Shown here: in pieces, positions 5,229-8,099 of the stretch
How positions within the stretch are numbered: position 1 is the first letter of the stretch
How the letters are laid out: the number at the start of each line of letters is the position of its first letter
Assembly (NCBI GenBank): GCA_903873045.1
Contig: CAIQND010000731.1
Location: 1 to 8,099 of the forward strand
Length of the DNA stretch: 8,099 nt
Source: an uncultured Methylococcaceae bacterium
GTDB lineage: Bacteria > Pseudomonadota > Gammaproteobacteria > Methylococcales > Methylomonadaceae
Direction of reading: 5' to 3'
Notes under the pieces: model-generated
Databases searched by the model: none
The model's input: the letters and a program-made list of their open reading frames with translations, nothing else
What the model was told of the DNA's origin: nothing
Position numbers and translations under genes: made by a program

Positions 5229-7109
5229 TCAATTATTTTTGGTTAGAAAATCATTTGAAATACTAAATGATAGTTTACGTGAATCACCCTTTCCAGGCGA
5301 TTCTGCGGGAACATCTGTTTCAATACTTAAACTATTCTCTCCTGGTGCCAAAATAATGGGTGAGATTTCAAAGTGAACAAGTGCCCCATTGAGAAATGAT
5401 GGTTGTTTATCCAAGACTTGGCCATTCATAATTAACTTAATTTTTCTCGGTTTTATTGTATTCAAATCGAAGACTACATTTACACTTACGGATTTGTCGG
5501 TGCCATTTTTTAGATTGATAACTGCCCGCTCTGATACACTCCATCTGTGCGTAATTTCAGAGCTCGACCAGCCTTCACCATAAACCAAGACAATATCATT
5601 AGGCATGATTAATTTCCATCTGTACGGCGGTTGTTTCTGACGAATTAATATAAGTTTTCTCAGACTACTATCTGCCTTATTTGTTAAAAGCTCATTATCA
5701 ATAACTAATTTCTTACCAGAATATCGATAAATAAAACCACGATTCATAAATTGATAAACTGGAGCTTCGAAGTTTAAACTATCACCATCGTGTAACTCAT
5801 CCAGCAATCCACTTTCTAACGCTTGTGCAAGCGACTTTTGTGGCTCGACAAATATTGTATCCATTTTGTCGATGACATTGCGGTTCACAAGAAAATTTGC
5901 CGTAATGAGGATCGCTATTATCATTACGATGGGCAACTGCAAACTTACAAGGTGTTTTATGCCCCATGAGAATACGGCCGCCAAAACTAAGGCAACTCCA
6001 AAATAGGAATAATAGACCGGAATGTACCCAGTTCCCCACGTAAGCTCTAGTTGGTACTTACTAGAAATTGCGATGAAAATTGGCGTGATAAACAGCAAAC
6101 AAAGTGCAATTATGAAAGTTTCTTTCATTTTTGCAGAGGTTATTTCTTTGTTTAGATTATTAGTTGAAACACAGCGAAACGCCGAATATAAAGATACCGC
6201 CATTAGAATCCAGGCCAGTGGGCTATATATAAAAGACGAGAGTAATTTAACAATAGGAAATTCTGTCTCCCATTGAAGTAAATAAAAAACACCCGGAAAA
6301 GCTGCAAGAAATTGTTTGCCGTAAGTGACAAGCATTAAGTCGGTTGATCCCACTTTAACGCCTGGGTAACTGATATCAATAGCATTACGAAGGTAAGCAG
6401 TTAAAAGAGCATAAATAATTAATGGTGTGAATAAAGTAATCAGCGCCCGTATTTTCAATTGTATTGAATGCGGAGCCATCAACAAAAGACCAAAAGCAAT
6501 TGGATAAAACACCAGATTTATCTCGTACATCAACAATGCTATTAGTGCAAGTATTGATGACAAAATTAGCCATTTATTACGAGGTGACTCGCTCCATGTT
6601 AAAAGCGAGACGATAGCAAGGGTAAGAAAAATGCCCTGAGTTTGTAAAAAAAAGCCGTATGAAGCAATCGGATCATGAAAGTTTCTTGCTTGAAAAACCC
6701 CGATTAATAGGAGTAACCATAAGCCAATAAAATCCCATCCAAGTTTTAGCTTACGTAGTAGCCATATAAATGTACCTATATGGATCAAAGTTAATAATAC
6801 ATGGCAAAACCTAAAGAGGTAAACATTGTGAATCCAATAGTGTAGGCCATAGATTTGCACAATTGCCAGCGGAGCCAAACGACCATTGATATTCGCCCAG
6901 GAGAGAATTGTCTCCCATAGTAATTGAAGTAGTGAAACTCCTCGGAGCTGTACTTCCCAAAATGTTGAGCTAATGCCTGTATCATCAAACCACCATCCAT
7001 TTAAGGCGAATGGTGATAATGAGATCAACACTACTAAAAAAATCAGTAAAATTCTGCTTTCAGAGCTATAAAAGTATTTACGGTTTGCAATAACGGAGGT
7101 TATATTCAT
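5229..7109 (-). CDS. GT-C-like integral membrane protein with C-terminal soluble module
   Basis: The protein has 626 residues. Residues 18 to about 408 are a chain of ten or more membrane helices. The first long loop, GWWFDDTGISS (38-48), holds the acidic pair D42-D43 after helix 1, as in GT-C glycosyltransferases that use polyprenyl-phosphate sugars in the periplasm; NGRLAP (75-80) follows in the same loop. The final 220 residues are soluble and end in a beta-rich stretch (about 505-618) with GEGWSSSEITHRWSV (511-525), MNGQVL (561-566), PGENSLSIE (589-597) and DSRKLSFSI (609-617), suggestive of a beta-sandwich. I recall similar GW...E...RWS modules on other cell-surface membrane glycosyltransferases. 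I infer that it transfers the lipid-linked sugar made by the next gene's product. It ends 14 bases before that gene's ATG, or overlaps its alternative TTG. The ATG start has only a weak ribosome site. Not recognised at gene level. Confidence 0.8.
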   Translation of the reverse strand: MNITSVIANRKYFYSSESRILLIFLVVLISLSPFALNGWWFDDTGISSTFWEVQLRGVSLLQLLWETILSWANINGRLAPLAIVQIYGLHYWIHNVYLFRFCHVLLTLIHIGTFIWLLRKLKLGWDFIGLWLLLLIGVFQARNFHDPIASYGFFLQTQGIFLTLAIVSLLTWSESPRNKWLILSSILALIALLMYEINLVFYPIAFGLLLMAPHSIQLKIRALITLFTPLIIYALLTAYLRNAIDISYPGVKVGSTDLMLVTYGKQFLAAFPGVFYLLQWETEFPIVKLLSSFIYSPLAWILMAVSLYSAFRCVSTNNLNKEITSAKMKETFIIALCLLFITPIFIAISSKYQLELTWGTGYIPVYYSYFGVALVLAAVFSWGIKHLVSLQLPIVMIIAILITANFLVNRNVIDKMDTIFVEPQKSLAQALESGLLDELHDGDSLNFEAPVYQFMNRGFIYRYSGKKLVIDNELLTNKADSSLRKLILIRQKQPPYRWKLIMPNDIVLVYGEGWSSSEITHRWSVSERAVINLKNGTDKSVSVNVVFDLNTIKPRKIKLIMNGQVLDKQPSFLNGALVHFEISPIILAPGENSLSIETDVPAESPGKGDSRKLSFSISNDFLTKNN

Positions 7110-7159
7110 TCTTATCTAAAATATTTCTTAATTGTATTAAGCATCATCAAGGTAATGCC

Positions 7160-8017
7160 CTATTTTTTAAAAAGCAAAGCTTTCTTCATGGCGGGTGTAA
7201 CCGAATAATTCCACCATAAAGCCGCCAATAAACTTCTTATTCTCAATTCAATTTTTATTATTTTTGGCCGGGGGCTTTTAGCATCCAAGCGATCCCCTAT
7301 TACAATATGTGCATAATTATACAGCCACAGATCAGGCACTTTGCCGAGCATCTTTTTATACATATCATTAATTTCTTTATGTACCTTTACTCGTGCGCCT
7401 AGCGTCTTGTTATCTGCATATAACCTGGAGCCTGCCAGTTTTTCTTCAAGATAGCCAAAGTGTACACCTGCCCGGCCTAGCCTAAGCCAATACTCGTAAT
7501 CCATACAAAAGTTTAAGGTTTCATCCAACAAACCATGCTGTTCGACCACACGCCTCCTAAAAAACAAGGCTGGCTGGCAAATAAAACAGGTTTCTTGCAG
7601 TCGATCAATATTCCACGGCTCTGTTGGGTAAGCTTCAAAAGCAACATCTTCAAGATCGATATGGTCAGCCATACCATAAATCATGTCAACTTCTGGGTGC
7701 TCTCTAAAGTATTCCATCACTCGGGCAATTGCATTTGGGTAGTAAATATCATCAGAGTTCAGCCAGCCAATGATCTCGCCATCGGTGGCAAGTATAGCTT
7801 GATTAATTGCGTCAGTTTGCCCGTTGTCTTTTTTTGATACCCAGCGTACTGCCGGATTAAAATCCTTGAGGATTTCAACGGTATTATCGGTACTCCCCCC
7901 ATCGAAGACGACATGCTCAATTTCACAATTCAACGCACGCTGACAAGCGACACTTTCCAGCGTCCGCTTGATAAACTGCCCTTGATTATAGGAAGGCGTG
8001 ACAATACTGACTTTCAT
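7160..8017 (-). CDS. Family 2 glycosyltransferase (WcaA-like, soluble)
   Basis: The 285 residues form a GT-A glycosyltransferase without membrane helices. KVSIVTPSYNQGQFIKRTLE (2-21) is the nucleotide-binding start, DGGSTDNT (39-46) the usual second element, and GQTDAINQAI (66-75) leads to the metal-binding NSDD (87-90). CQPALFFRR (147-155) and MDYEYWLRL (172-180) supply the acceptor-side acidic motif typical of this group. It probably adds one sugar to a growing lipid-linked oligosaccharide on the cytoplasmic face; donor and acceptor cannot be told. Full family length, apparently intact. The ATG at 8017 has a GGA nine bases upstream, a modest ribosome site. It is the first complete gene of the row, with 50 bases between its stop and the next gene, consistent with a shared transcript. 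Confidence 0.92.
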   Translation of the reverse strand: MKVSIVTPSYNQGQFIKRTLESVACQRALNCEIEHVVFDGGSTDNTVEILKDFNPAVRWVSKKDNGQTDAINQAILATDGEIIGWLNSDDIYYPNAIARVMEYFREHPEVDMIYGMADHIDLEDVAFEAYPTEPWNIDRLQETCFICQPALFFRRRVVEQHGLLDETLNFCMDYEYWLRLGRAGVHFGYLEEKLAGSRLYADNKTLGARVKVHKEINDMYKKMLGKVPDLWLYNYAHIVIGDRLDAKSPRPKIIKIELRIRSLLAALWWNYSVTPAMKKALLFKK

Positions 8018-8051
8018 TTATAAAAATCCAAACTTAAGAAGTATACCCATG

Positions 8052-8099
8052 CTAATTTATCCCGACATAACGATTCTTTAACGCAAAATAAATGGTTTC
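8052..8099 (-). CDS. Possible 3' end of an upstream gene (partial)
   Basis: From the right edge one minus-strand frame runs 15 codons to a TAG at 8054-8052, ending in FALKNRYVGIN. Another frame also stays open here, so the choice rests only on the tidy stop 34 bases before the next start, a spacing that fits this tight gene row. Nothing about its function can be said. The same 82 bases could instead be a leader with a promoter, although I see no good -35/-10 pair. Confidence 0.3.
   Translation of the reverse strand, partial: ETIYFALKNRYVGIN

Noticed and set aside
7110..7159. Eleven-codon minus-strand frame (MMLNTIKKYFR) between the two first genes, as a possible leader peptide
   Set aside because: No ribosome site, no attenuator-like hairpins and no regulatory codon run; likely chance.
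8018..8099. Promoter upstream of the first glycosyltransferase gene
   Set aside because: TTGCGT and GATAAA can be found but with a 19-base spacer and poor match; an internal position in a longer transcript is as likely.
1..8099. CRISPR arrays, tRNA, rRNA or riboswitches
   Set aside because: No regularly spaced long repeats with unique spacers, no cloverleaf-like or ribosomal sequences were seen; the GACCCC repeats are too short and too close together for a CRISPR array.

Overview
The window is a stretch of a surface-polysaccharide (O-antigen/LPS or capsule-type) biosynthesis locus from a Gram-negative bacterium, most likely a gammaproteobacterium. That reading rests on a very close resemblance of one gene to enterobacterial WecE/RffA, on undecaprenyl-phosphate-type glycosyltransferase genes, and on a proteobacterial-looking insertion-sequence end at the left margin. 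The species cannot be named. Every convincing gene lies on the minus strand, so the locus is transcribed from right to left.

In transcription order: the possible last codons of an upstream gene (8052-8099); a soluble family 2 glycosyltransferase (7160-8017); a 626-residue multi-pass GT-C-like membrane protein with a C-terminal soluble module (5229-7109); a DPM1/GtrB/ArnC-like polyprenyl-phosphate glycosyltransferase with two C-terminal membrane helices (4219-5214); a hexapeptide-repeat acyltransferase (3624-4235); a GtrA-family membrane protein (3087-3509); a second hexapeptide-repeat acyltransferase coupled to it by an ATGA overlap (2560-3090); a WecE/RffA-type sugar-nucleotide aminotransferase (1374-2507); an AT-rich gap of about 250 bases with two perfect inverted repeats; and a second GT-C-like membrane protein cut off after about 294 native residues (187-1122). 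The truncated end runs into a cluster of short GACCCCGTTTTTC repeats (160-246). Next comes a likely IS1182-type insertion-sequence end (1-134) with its own promoter and the first 22 codons of a probable transposase.

The genes suggest one pathway. The aminotransferase would make a dTDP-4-amino-4,6-dideoxyhexose, one or both acyltransferases would decorate a sugar, and the GtrB-like enzyme would load a sugar onto undecaprenyl phosphate. The GtrA-like protein may help flip or present the lipid-linked sugar, and a GT-C enzyme would transfer it to a polysaccharide in the periplasm. This is the Gtr/ArnC-ArnT logic of polysaccharide tailoring. The parts are recognisable families; their combination and the actual sugar are inference. 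The left edge shows decay: a GT-C gene was lost or shortened where repeats and an insertion sequence accumulated.
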